Shown piece after piece: positions 55,450 through 63,690 of a stretch of 64,000 nt of DNA (positions are counted from its first letter, which is position 1; every line of letters begins with the position of its first letter). The stretch is from CBDFLT01 sp965249225 (GTDB lineage: Bacteria > Chloroflexota > Dehalococcoidia > Lucifugimonadales > G963668185), in the NCBI GenBank assembly GCA_965249225.1, contig CBDFLT010000009.1, forward strand, positions 124,001 to 188,000, given 5' to 3'. Position numbers and translations under genes: made by a program. The notes below the pieces were generated by a model. It saw nothing but the letters and a program-made list of their open reading frames with translations, was not told the origin of the DNA and did not search any database.

Positions 55450-57201
55450 CTATTCGTCGACAGTTACAATGTAAACGCCCTTGGCCCTGTCGAGGAGGGA
55501 GTTCTCGTAGCTATAGTGAGCGTAGATAAGAACCCGCTGCCTCCCATCGGTCAGCCGCTGGCGCGCGAAGGGAACCGGGTTCCATCCCACCATCCTCAAC
55601 AAGCGCGTCTTGCTCTCGACGGTGGATTGAAGGCCCTGGAAGTCGATGGTGAGGTAGTTGACGGTCATGGCGAAATCGTCTGCCACTTCCTTGCCGGTTA
55701 GTAGAATGGACATCGATCCGCGCTCACCAGAGGACGGAGGTTGACCAATAACCATCCAGGTCAACGCATGGTCCCAGGGGACGACCTTGGCGAAGCCCTC
55801 CGGATATTGAGCGAATTCGCCTCCGCTAACGTCGGCGACCCACAGACCCCCGCCCTGCTCCTCGAACCCGTACAGGACCGAGAAGAGGTATCCGTCGTCG
55901 CCGGTGAGATACGGAGAGTGGCTATAGAGATGCTCTGGACGATTTGTCTCCGTATCGGTCGGAAGCGGGTACTGGACAAGCTGGTAGGAGTCCGGATCAT
56001 CGACATCCACCGTGTACACCGACTGCCAGCGCGGATCGGCCGACCCACCATCCGATGGGTCCGGCCAGCCCTCGGTGCTCAAAAGTAGGTAGGTAGAGTC
56101 CTCGCGCCGGATAGGCATGGCCGTCAGGATGGCGCCCGGCGCTACGTAGACCACTTCTGGATTGCGCATAGAGGGGTCGGTCCTTATCACGAGGTTACGC
56201 CGCTCTCTATCCGGCTCTTGGGGCCGCCATATAAGATGATATACTTCCTCACCCGCCTTGCGAGTCGCTCGCACTTGATCGCAGTCCCGCAGACCTTCTA
56301 CTCCCAGCGACTGCAGGCGGGCCTCTCGCCAGTACCGGTTGGTACCAAAGAACGTGGAATCACGGCCATGAGGCGCGGCAGACGCCTGGCCTACCATCTC
56401 CATGAGAGACCCGCCTCCATTATTTGCATCCGGACCAGGAACGTTGGGAAGGAAGCCTATTGAAGTGAGGAGGTCCTGGTACGCGCGGGACGACACGGCC
56501 TCACGGTAGATCTCGCACATCTTGGGGGCCAGATGCGCCGGGGGCTCTCTCTGCAATTCGAAGGGAAGGGCCAGTATCTCCTCCTCGTACTCGCGCGCAA
56601 TTTGGGAGGTGCCTGACACCAGGGTCACGGCGTCCACGAGGAAGTGGGTTGGGCCGCTGGTCCCTGGTTTGGCGCTTCGCCACTCATCGGGTATCCGGTC
56701 GGGTATCACCAGAAACGAGCCGTCGGGGAAGACCTCGCTGATAGTACCGGTCGTCTCTCGCCCAGGCCGGTACTCAAAGGTGATGCGGTGGAATAGGGTA
56801 CGGGCGCCCACGGGGTCCTGGAGTTTGCGCAACACGTCCCGGTCCAACGGCACTCCCAGGCGCCGGTGCAAACGCTCGACCTTTTGGCTGGGGTGCTCGC
56901 CGACAAGCTCAGATTCGATGGCCAGCAGGTCGAGATAACGGACCCCAGTCTCGTGTGAAAGCCGGACCTTTGCCCTGCCCTCCCACTCCACAATCATCTC
57001 AGGAAGCCCAGCAACAGGAACCTGAACTCCGGACTCGGTCTCTGCCACGAACCCGGGTTTGACCAGTTGGGCCACCGAGGGTACGTCCACGTCCTCAGTG
57101 GAATCCCCTCCGCAAGCCAAGGCTAGAGCCAAGAAGGCTCCAAGCATGCTCAAGCACAAGGCCTTGGGAAGACTCGCGCCGCGGGAGTTCGATCCACCCA
57201 T
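55450..57201 (-). CDS. Unrecognised lipoprotein downstream of the archaellin genes
   Basis: 583 residues with a lipoprotein signal (LCLSMLGAFLALALAC) and the cysteine at ~residue 30. The mature part is beta-rich in its second half, with phrases such as YLLLSTEGWPDPSDGG and GLWVADVSGGEFAQYPEGF that suggest a propeller-like fold. No family recognised. ATG 57201 has AGGAGG at seven nt. It is the last gene of the block that begins with the four archaellins and may be co-transcribed; a surface role with the filament is only a guess. Confidence 0.7.
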   Translation of the reverse strand: MGGSNSRGASLPKALCLSMLGAFLALALACGGDSTEDVDVPSVAQLVKPGFVAETESGVQVPVAGLPEMIVEWEGRAKVRLSHETGVRYLDLLAIESELVGEHPSQKVERLHRRLGVPLDRDVLRKLQDPVGARTLFHRITFEYRPGRETTGTISEVFPDGSFLVIPDRIPDEWRSAKPGTSGPTHFLVDAVTLVSGTSQIAREYEEEILALPFELQREPPAHLAPKMCEIYREAVSSRAYQDLLTSIGFLPNVPGPDANNGGGSLMEMVGQASAAPHGRDSTFFGTNRYWREARLQSLGVEGLRDCDQVRATRKAGEEVYHLIWRPQEPDRERRNLVIRTDPSMRNPEVVYVAPGAILTAMPIRREDSTYLLLSTEGWPDPSDGGSADPRWQSVYTVDVDDPDSYQLVQYPLPTDTETNRPEHLYSHSPYLTGDDGYLFSVLYGFEEQGGGLWVADVSGGEFAQYPEGFAKVVPWDHALTWMVIGQPPSSGERGSMSILLTGKEVADDFAMTVNYLTIDFQGLQSTVESKTRLLRMVGWNPVPFARQRLTDGRQRVLIYAHYSYENSLLDRAKGVYIVTVDE

Positions 57202-57323
57202 CTCGCGCCTCCTCACCCGTGCCTCTGCCGAGCCTCCTCCGCGAGACCAGTCATGTCGCCCGGCGCAGAGCCAATTGGAGAACGCCACAGCCCAACGCAT
57301 GTGTTACCCGGTAACGGACTCCG

Positions 57324-57917
57324 CTAATTCAAGTCCATGACCGTGGTAAGCTCGACCGGGGTTTTCCGTTGAAGGTTCAATACTGCGCCGACGGCCGGCT
57401 TGAGCTGGATGGTGAACTCTTTGTCGGTCGTCAGCTTTGTGGTTATCCCCGAGATATCGGCGTCGATCTCAACGGTCTCTCCAGGGTTGACCAGGCTGCC
57501 ACTGCCGGACAGCCAGGTGGGCGTCCAGGTGGACAGGTTTACGCTCTGGTCGGCGTCTATATATGTGACGACCGCCGCGTTGACGCCCGACGTGGACAGG
57601 TTTACAGCCGCCCCGCTTTTCGAGGCGTTGGTCACCTGGAACTTGATGTTGGTGACGTTGGACGGAGTGCTGGTGGATATGGCGATGACGGAGCCCCGCA
57701 ATACCAGCGTAGACGACACCTCCTCGAGAGAACCCAGGATCGTTTGCTTGCTCTTCTCCGAGCTAAGCAGCCCCGTGCTCAAAATCGTGAAGGCGAACAC
57801 CGACGCCACCACCACGAACGCGATGAGCACAATAGCCGTCTCTAGGCCAGTGATGCCCCGTTGGCCGTGCACGACCCGGAGGAATGACCTGCCCACTGAC
57901 CTGAGAGTTGGTTTCAT
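57324..57917 (-). CDS. Archaellin-type flagellin, paralogue 1
   Basis: 197 residues. A short basic leader then the class III signal QRG/ITGLETAIVLIAF (cleavage after Gly, with the conserved Gly at +3), a ~20-residue hydrophobic helix, STGLLSSEKSKQTI and a beta-rich domain ending LTTVMDLN. This is the archaeal flagellin (FlaB) plan, cut by a FlaK/PibD-type peptidase. It carries sequons such as NVT, NAS and NLS. AGAGGAGAG precedes ATG 57917; the longer frame is not used. Fourth in the transcript. Confidence 0.88.
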   Translation of the reverse strand: MKPTLRSVGRSFLRVVHGQRGITGLETAIVLIAFVVVASVFAFTILSTGLLSSEKSKQTILGSLEEVSSTLVLRGSVIAISTSTPSNVTNIKFQVTNASKSGAAVNLSTSGVNAAVVTYIDADQSVNLSTWTPTWLSGSGSLVNPGETVEIDADISGITTKLTTDKEFTIQLKPAVGAVLNLQRKTPVELTTVMDLN

Positions 57918-58052
57918 CTGGGCACTCTCCTCTGATGATTGACCCTGGACCCTCTTTATCGCTCTAATGCCGAGGGCCGACCACCCGAGAACATCTCTGA
58001 GATGACCGGCCCCGATGAGCCGAAAGGCCACGGCTCGCAGGAGGGTATAATT

Positions 58053-58646
58053 CTAATTGAAGTCTATTATCGTAGTCAGCTCAGCCGGGGTCGTCCTGCT
58101 CACTATCAGCGACGCGCCCACGTTGGGCTTGAGCTGGATGGTGAACTCCTTGTTTGTGCTGAGCTTGGTGGTTAACCCCGAGATATCGACGTTGATCTCC
58201 ACCGTCTCTCCGGGGTTGACCAGGGAGGAGCTGCCCGTAAGCCAGGTAGCTGTCCAGCTGGTCAAGTTCGAGGACTGGTCGGCGTCTACATAGGTCACGA
58301 TGGCCGAGTTAACGCCCGACGTTGCCAGGTTCACAGCCTCACCGCTCTTTGAGGCGTTGGTCACCTGGAATCTGACATCTGTAACGGTGAACGGTGTGCT
58401 GGTGGATATCCCCAACACTGAGCCGCGAATGACCAGCGTCGCGGCCGCCTCTTCCAGTCCACCGATTATGGTCTCCTTGCTCTTCTCAGAGCTAAGCAGC
58501 CCCGTGCTCAACACCGCGAAGGCGAACACCGACGCCACCACCACGAACGCTATGAGGACGATGGCCGTCTCAAGCCCCGTGATCCCCCTCTGGTCGTTCT
58601 CTACCTTTGCCATCCGCCCCGTTGCCCATGTAAATAATCGTTTCAC
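58053..58646 (-). CDS. Archaellin-type flagellin, paralogue 2
   Basis: 197 residues, from GTG 58646. The leader (VKRLFTWATGRMAKVEN) precedes DQRGITGLETAIVLIAF, then the same hydrophobic helix and SSEKSKETIIGGLEEAAATL. The C-terminal core (NPGETVEINVDISGLTTKL, KEFTIQLKPNVGASL) ends IIDFN. It is closest to paralogue 3 in the first ~70 residues. An ATG at MAKVEN is an alternative start. Confidence 0.88.
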   Translation of the reverse strand: MKRLFTWATGRMAKVENDQRGITGLETAIVLIAFVVVASVFAFAVLSTGLLSSEKSKETIIGGLEEAAATLVIRGSVLGISTSTPFTVTDVRFQVTNASKSGEAVNLATSGVNSAIVTYVDADQSSNLTSWTATWLTGSSSLVNPGETVEINVDISGLTTKLSTNKEFTIQLKPNVGASLIVSRTTPAELTTIIDFN

Positions 58647-58783
58647 TTCGGACTTACCCCCATTCTGCGTTTTTGTCTTTGTTTCCGCTCTCCAAACGTG
58701 CCCTTCAGCCACCACCTACTCGGTCTTACCGGGCCCGACTTTTGCGCCTAAAGCCTGATGAAAGACCGCACCTTCGATTACCG

Positions 58784-59386
58784 CTAGTTCAGGTCGATTA
58801 CCGCGGTCAGCTCCGCCGGGGTCGTCCTGGTTATCAGCAGCGTCGCGCCCACGTTGGGCTTGAGCTGAATGGTGAACTCCTTGTTTGCATTTAGAGGTGT
58901 GGTCGAGGCCAGGGTGGACAGATTGACCAAGACCTCCACCGACTCACCGGGGTTCACCAGATCGCCACTCCCCGTCAGCCACGTAGGAGTCCACTGGGTT
59001 ATGTTGAGGACCTGGTCGGAGTCGATGTAGGTGACGATGGCCGAGTTGAGGCCTGAATTGGACAGGTTCACGGCCTCTCCGCTCTTCGACGCGTTGGTCA
59101 CCTGGAACTTGACGTCCTGTATCTGGGTGGCCGTGCTCGTGTCTCGTGTGGCGAGAATAGAACCTCGGATCACCAGCGTCGCGGCCGTCTCCTCCAGTCC
59201 GCCGATTATGGTCTCCTTGCTCTTCTCAGAGCTAAGCAGCCCCGTGCTCAGCACCGCGAAGGCGAACACCGACGCCACCACCACGAACGCTATGAGGACG
59301 ATAGCCGTCTCAAGCCCCGTGATCCCCCGTTGATCTTGTCTCAGATTGAGGCTTGGTCTCGTTACGCCCTTTACTAACCTTTTCAT
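58784..59386 (-). CDS. Archaellin-type flagellin, paralogue 3
   Basis: 200 residues, ATG 59386 with GAGGAAGG upstream. QDQRGITGLETAIVLIAF and SSEKSKETIIGGLEETAATL match paralogue 2 almost exactly; the variable middle (ATRDTSTATQIQDVKF) and a slightly longer loop LSTLASTTPLNANKEF distinguish it. Ends AVIDLN. The 28-bp spacer to paralogue 4 shows tight co-transcription. Confidence 0.88.
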   Translation of the reverse strand: MKRLVKGVTRPSLNLRQDQRGITGLETAIVLIAFVVVASVFAFAVLSTGLLSSEKSKETIIGGLEETAATLVIRGSILATRDTSTATQIQDVKFQVTNASKSGEAVNLSNSGLNSAIVTYIDSDQVLNITQWTPTWLTGSGDLVNPGESVEVLVNLSTLASTTPLNANKEFTIQLKPNVGATLLITRTTPAELTAVIDLN

Positions 59387-59413
59387 TTGATCCTTCCTCA
59401 TAAGGGGTTTGCC

Positions 59414-60007
59414 CTATTGCAGGTCCATCACCTGAGTCAACTCGGCCGGAGTCTTCCGGCTCACCACCACCACGGCCCCTACCGTGGGCTTCAGCTGTAC
59501 TGTGAACTCTTTGCCAGCTCCCAACTTGGTAGCCAGCCCTGAAACGTCCACATCGATCTCGACCGTCTCCCCAGGGTTTACCAGAGGACCGCTTCCCGCT
59601 AGCCAAGTCGCCGCCCACGAGCTCGAGTTGACAGACTGGTCATCGTCAATATAGGTGAGAATGGCGGCGTCGAGGCCGGAGGCCGACAGATTTACGCTCT
59701 CACCGCTTCGGGAGGCGTTGGCCACCTGAAACTGGATGTTGGTGACGCTGAACGGAGTGCTGGTGGATGTGGCGACGACCGATCCCTTCAGCACCAGGGT
59801 GGCGGATGTCTCCTCGAGAGCGCCGATTATGGTCTGTTTGCTTTTCTCGGAGCTAACGAGCCCAGTGCTCAAAATTGCAAAGGCGAACACCGACGCCACC
59901 ACCACGAACGCGATAAGGACGATAGCGGTCTCGAGACCTGTGATTCCCCGCTGGTCATCCCAGGTAGGCCTAGCGATCCCGCCCGGCCCACTCACTACGT
60001 GGCCCAA
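59414..60007 (-). CDS. Archaellin-type flagellin, paralogue 4 (first in the transcript)
   Basis: 197 residues from TTG 60007, with GAGGGGG just upstream. WDDQRGITGLETAIVLIAF then STGLVSSEKSKQTIIGAL, a middle with VTNIQFQVANASRSGESVNL and an end of TQVMDLQ. It is the most diverged of the four in the N-terminal leader. Being promoter-proximal it may be the major filament subunit; that is inference. Confidence 0.88.
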   Translation of the reverse strand: MGHVVSGPGGIARPTWDDQRGITGLETAIVLIAFVVVASVFAFAILSTGLVSSEKSKQTIIGALEETSATLVLKGSVVATSTSTPFSVTNIQFQVANASRSGESVNLSASGLDAAILTYIDDDQSVNSSSWAATWLAGSGPLVNPGETVEIDVDVSGLATKLGAGKEFTVQLKPTVGAVVVVSRKTPAELTQVMDLQ

Positions 60008-60085
60008 ATTACCCCCTCTTTCACGCGTCTGCTGGAAACCGGCGTTTCCGATCTCGACTGAAGGCTAGGTACTAACCTGGATTCC

Positions 60086-60114
60086 ATATTAGCGGCTTCC
60101 ACACACCGGGTACA
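60086..60114 (-). promoter_or_regulatory. Weak promoter candidate for the archaellin genes
   Basis: Read leftward, TAATAT (60086-60091) is a plausible -10 and TGTACC (60109-60114) a poor -35 at 17 bp. It would give a ~70-nt leader before TTG 60007. No other clear minus-strand promoter is visible in this spacer. Confidence 0.3.
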
Positions 60115-60297
60115 GAGTGTTTGCCCACATGTTTTGTTGGGGGGTAGCGGAGTGAATCAGGGACTTCCCCCCACAGGCCCTGTGGGGTTCCACTGTCGGG
60201 CCATGGGTGCTAGCACCTATTCGGTACGTGCCGGCATTGAAGAGCCGCGCACCCGATTGGGGCCGGTGGCACCCGGTGTACTGGGGCAAAGCCTGGC
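60115..60297. other. Spacer between archaellins and response regulator with a perfect palindrome
   Basis: CCCCACAGG-C-CCTGTGGGG (60169-60187) is a perfect 19-nt palindrome. GGGGGG at 60139-60144 can instead pair with CCCCCC at 60167-60172, so the two structures exclude each other. It may be an operator for a divergent regulator or an RNA switch; nothing else is visible. Confidence 0.4.
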
Positions 60298-60327
60298 TTG
60301 CGGCGACGGCGACTACGCTCGTATAAT
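60298..60327 (+). promoter_or_regulatory. Promoter of the truncated response regulator
   Basis: TTGCGG (60298-60303), 18 bp, TATAAT (60322-60327). Transcription near 60334 leaves a ~30-nt leader with GAGGAAG at 60351. Confidence 0.55.
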
Positions 60328-60365
60328 GGCCTCTCGTAATAGACCCGTTTGAGGAAGCTCCCGCA

Positions 60366-60968
60366 ATGCCACCCGCGGATGCTCAGGGAAAAGTCAAAGT
60401 TCTCCTAGTCGAGGATGAGGACCTTTACAGGGACCTCCTTGGCGCGGCCCTGTCTCAGCAAGATCGCTTCGAAGTGATCGGCGCGTTCTCCGACGGGAAA
60501 GAGGCCCTGGAGGCTGCCGCAACTCTGAAGCCAGACGTCGCGATCCTTGATATCGAGTTGGGAAGCGGTATGAACGGGATTCAAGTGGGGTTACTGCTAC
60601 GCAGGGAGCTGCCCGACATGGGAATCATCCTGCTCTCCAACCACGGAGACCCGCAATTCGTGTCCTCACTTCCCAAGGAAGCGATCACCGGCTGGTCCTA
60701 CCTTCTGAAGAAAACCGTCTCTGACATCTCCGCGCTTGGGCGGGCGATAGAAGGCGCCGTATCCGGCTTCGTGGTGCTCGACCCTCAGATCGTGGAGGCG
60801 GCCCAGCCCAAGTCGGGAGGTCTGCTATCTAAGCTCACGCCCCGCCAGTTCGAGGTAGGGCGTGACGATGGATCGGTACAGCCCAGAGTGAAGGCGGTGC
60901 TTACGTTTCTCCGTGAAAGCCAGGCCCTGGGGGGCGGATTCACCACCCCGGAGACGGGCACCGAATAG
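60366..60968 (+). CDS. NarL-type response regulator with an internal deletion in the DNA-binding domain
   Basis: 200 residues. Receiver domain (~10-130): VLLVEDEDLYRDLL, VAILDIELGSGMNG with phospho-Asp, LLSNHGD and the Lys in LLKKTV. The C-terminal LuxR domain starts normally (LLSKLTPRQFEV) but jumps to GRDDGSVQPRVKAVLTFLRE, which is the usual tail of this regulator type. The helix-turn-helix core of ~40 residues is missing without a frame change, so it probably cannot bind DNA. A second receiver protein and a NarX-type kinase follow. Confidence 0.8.
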   Translation: MPPADAQGKVKVLLVEDEDLYRDLLGAALSQQDRFEVIGAFSDGKEALEAAATLKPDVAILDIELGSGMNGIQVGLLLRRELPDMGIILLSNHGDPQFVSSLPKEAITGWSYLLKKTVSDISALGRAIEGAVSGFVVLDPQIVEAAQPKSGGLLSKLTPRQFEVGRDDGSVQPRVKAVLTFLRESQALGGGFTTPETGTE

Positions 60969-61070
60969 TACCATAGACACGTCACCTCCACCGGGGAATT
61001 TCTATGAAGAGGATCACGTGTGTCGACTCGGGGTCTTTGGCATCGGCGTCCACAAAAAGAGGAAGGCGCG

Positions 61071-61433
61071 ATGAACCGTAAGATCATGCTTGTGGACGAT
61101 GAGCCTGATTTCGTTGAGTTGGCGAAGGACCTCCTGCAACACGAACCCGACCTCACGGTCGTGGGTCACGCGGCAAGTGGCAAGGAGGCGCTCGCACTCC
61201 TCCCAACGTTGAAGCCAGAGGTCGTAATCCTGGATGTCAACATGCCGGAGATGGGTGGGTTCGAGGTAGCGGGGCGGTTGTTGAACGTCAGTCCTTCGAC
61301 GAAGGTGATATTAGTAAGCACCATCGACGATCCCCAATACGACTCCATGGCGCAGTCGGTCGGGGCAGCGGCGTTCCTGACAAAGAAGAGGTTCTCGGCT
61401 GAGGCGGTACTAGCTGCCCTTAACCAGACCTAG
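61071..61433 (+). CDS. Single-domain response regulator (receiver only)
   Basis: 120 residues, only a CheY-like receiver: KIMLVDDEPDFVELA, VVILDVNMPEMGGFE with phospho-Asp, VILVSTIDD and AAFLTKKRF. AGAGGAAGG precedes ATG 61071. Without an output domain it probably acts by protein contact, as CheY does. Kinase 61485-62648 is convergent and only 51 bp away. Confidence 0.88.
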   Translation: MNRKIMLVDDEPDFVELAKDLLQHEPDLTVVGHAASGKEALALLPTLKPEVVILDVNMPEMGGFEVAGRLLNVSPSTKVILVSTIDDPQYDSMAQSVGAAAFLTKKRFSAEAVLAALNQT

Positions 61434-61484
61434 CCCAGACCACCCGCCGCGCCCGGTCTGGCCGCCCCCGTCGCAACACCGCTA

Positions 61485-62648
61485 TCACACCGCCGTGCGA
61501 TTGTTGTCCCCGGCAACCGCCGGGACTGTCGCATTAGGCTCTAGGTTTCTAAGGGGCAGACGGACGCTGAGCCGTGTCCCTGCCGGGGGACCTAATGTGC
61601 TCTGGATGTCCCAGGTGCCTCCCGTCACGCCAACACGGTCCTCGATAGCGTTCAGGCCGAATCCCAGCTCCATCTGGGATGTGTCGAAGCCGCGGCCGTC
61701 GTCCTTGATCGACATCTCGAGGATCCGGCCCTCGTCAACTCCAAGGCTGACCTCCACCGAACTGGCCTTGGCGTGTCGGCGCACGTTGTTCAAACCCTCC
61801 TCAAGAATCCTGTATGCCACGAGGCGCACTTCCTCGGGTATCCGGTTCTCTACAGGGTCATCCAGCTTCACCAACTCCGGGCTGGATTGCAATGAGACAC
61901 TCAGGTCTTCTTTCATCTGAGCAAGGAGGCTACGCACGGCGGGCAGTAAGCCGATGCGGATTATGGAGGGATGTAAGAGGTGGCTGGCCTGTCTGACCTC
62001 CCGCTCCCGAATTTGCTCCACCTCATCCCTGATCCGCACAAGGAGTTTTTTCGCTTCCGCGGGGTCCGAGTCCAACATCGCCTCACATTCACCCAGGCGG
62101 TGCCAGGCGAGGAGTAGGCTCGTCTGGACTCTACCGTGGAGCATCTCGGCGATCTCCTTGCGAACCGAATCCTCCGCGGTGGTGATCCGCTCTCTCGATC
62201 GCCTCAAGTCATCTTCGGCACGCACGCGGGTGGTCACCTCGAGGCTCAGTTGACGGTTGGCCTCCCGTAGCTCTTCGACCCTTCGCTCGACCCGGTTCTC
62301 CAGCTCCAGGTTAGCGAACTCCAACTCGTCGCGCTGCTTTGAGATCGTTCGCCACCCTCTCCACACGATAAATACCAGGCCGCCATACGTGATGATGAAG
62401 CCACCGCCCAACGTTCCGTACGTCACCGACCTGAGGTTGCGCAGGTCACGGCTGATTTCTGAGATAGACTGCCGATTAGCCACTTGTCCAGCCCCAGTAG
62501 GAGCGCCAAACGTCTGCTGTTCCAGGGTCTCGAGATCACTGTTGAGTCCCACGGTAATGACCACTGAAATGACCACACCGAGCACCACCATGATCACGCC
62601 GCCGAGGACGCAAAATCGGACGAGTAGATTTTCGTTTCGATCGTTCAC
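61485..62648 (-). CDS. NarX/DesK-type sensor histidine kinase
   Basis: 387 residues. Two membrane helices (~12-34 and ~78-98) enclose a ~45-residue outside loop, followed by a coiled coil (ELEFANLELENRVERRVEEL) and HisKA_3-type dimerisation with RKEIAEMLHGRVQTSLLLAW, the His being phosphorylated. HATPase blocks are EEGLNNVRRHAKAS, DDGRGFD and GFGLNAIEDRV. Its natural partners are NarL-type regulators such as the truncated one at 60366. Confidence 0.88.
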   Translation of the reverse strand: MNDRNENLLVRFCVLGGVIMVVLGVVISVVITVGLNSDLETLEQQTFGAPTGAGQVANRQSISEISRDLRNLRSVTYGTLGGGFIITYGGLVFIVWRGWRTISKQRDELEFANLELENRVERRVEELREANRQLSLEVTTRVRAEDDLRRSRERITTAEDSVRKEIAEMLHGRVQTSLLLAWHRLGECEAMLDSDPAEAKKLLVRIRDEVEQIREREVRQASHLLHPSIIRIGLLPAVRSLLAQMKEDLSVSLQSSPELVKLDDPVENRIPEEVRLVAYRILEEGLNNVRRHAKASSVEVSLGVDEGRILEMSIKDDGRGFDTSQMELGFGLNAIEDRVGVTGGTWDIQSTLGPPAGTRLSVRLPLRNLEPNATVPAVAGDNNRTAV

Positions 62649-63037
62649 ATCTACAACCTAGCTTTTCACTGCGCGGGAGGTGCAGTTAGATGGCCCCGTT
62701 GGGGCTCCGCGTCGGTTCACGCGCTACCGGGGACTCCCCCTCATCAGAAAGGGCACCCCACAACGTTATGTAACGTAAAATATACACTTGGGGCAAGTCA
62801 AGGAACAGATCGGAGTCGTTTGCCTTGTTCCGGGTTTAGGCGTCCGGCACCCCACGCAGCAGACTCACGGTAGGTCACCCGACACATAATCCGTTCAGGA
62901 CTGGCATCGGTAGCTCAGCGCCCGGAGAAGGCTTTCACCAGGATGCGAATCAGCAGCCGGTCCAGAGCTGGCGCCCACACTCAGAGGCCACACTCCTGTA
63001 ACAGAGGAGTTTCATAGGAGCCGACCGAAGTGAGCCT
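62649..63037. other. 389-bp spacer without a gene
   Basis: No ORF of note. The A/T-rich stretch 62760-62805, read leftward, holds TTGACT (62796-62801) and TTGCCC followed at ~17 bp by TTACGT/TTACAT-like boxes, a likely promoter of the kinase gene. The remainder shows nothing I can interpret. Confidence 0.4.
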
Positions 63038-63604
63038 TCACGGGTTGGCGTTCAGCCACGCCTCGATGTTGCCAAAGTACTTCTGAAGCTCCTCCTCCAA
63101 TCGGGGGCCGGGGTCTATATAGGTAAACCCTCCGTTCGTCCCCTTACCGGTGTTGGGGGCAAAGCCGTATTTGCCGACCAGGGACGCCATCTGCCGCTTC
63201 GCCTCCTGGAGGTCCAGGCAAGGTTCCGACTGCCCTGGTGCCACGGGGTCTCTGCCGCAATGAGTGATTATCAGGCCGTCGATGTTGGTCCGCACGATGG
63301 GTCGCTCCCCATCGTCGATACGGGTCTTATAATCGATTGGGGCCAGCGTGCCATCCTGGAGCTGCTGGAACAGCTGCTCAAGCCTGCCTTTGACCGCCTT
63401 GAGATCGTCAAAGATGGCCTGGACGGTCGCAGGTTCGAGATCGGGGCGTTCCGATGGTGGTATGGGAATGGACGTGGCAACCACCACTCCCTTGTCGGGC
63501 TCATCGTGGGTCAGCGACGACGGCAAGGGAGCTTCGAGGGAGGAAGAGCAGCCGCCCCACGCTACCGCTAATACGATCAGTGCCAATATGGGGAGTAAGC
63601 GCAT
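63038..63604 (-). CDS. Unrecognised lipoprotein
   Basis: 188 residues. Signal RLLPILALIVLAVAWGGC with the lipobox Cys, then a Pro/Ser-rich linker (TSIPIPPSERPDLEP) and a soluble domain with two further Cys (IITHCGRDP and SEPCLDL) that may pair. No family recognised. ATG 63604 has AGGTG at seven nt; GTG 63613 is also in frame. Confidence 0.65.
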   Translation of the reverse strand: MRLLPILALIVLAVAWGGCSSSLEAPLPSSLTHDEPDKGVVVATSIPIPPSERPDLEPATVQAIFDDLKAVKGRLEQLFQQLQDGTLAPIDYKTRIDDGERPIVRTNIDGLIITHCGRDPVAPGQSEPCLDLQEAKRQMASLVGKYGFAPNTGKGTNGGFTYIDPGPRLEEELQKYFGNIEAWLNANP

Positions 63605-63690
63605 GTGTGACACCTAGTTTAATTTCACGTTATCTTATCATAGCTAAGGCCATGCCTGGCCTAGCAGGGTGCCACGGGAGGCCCCATGAG

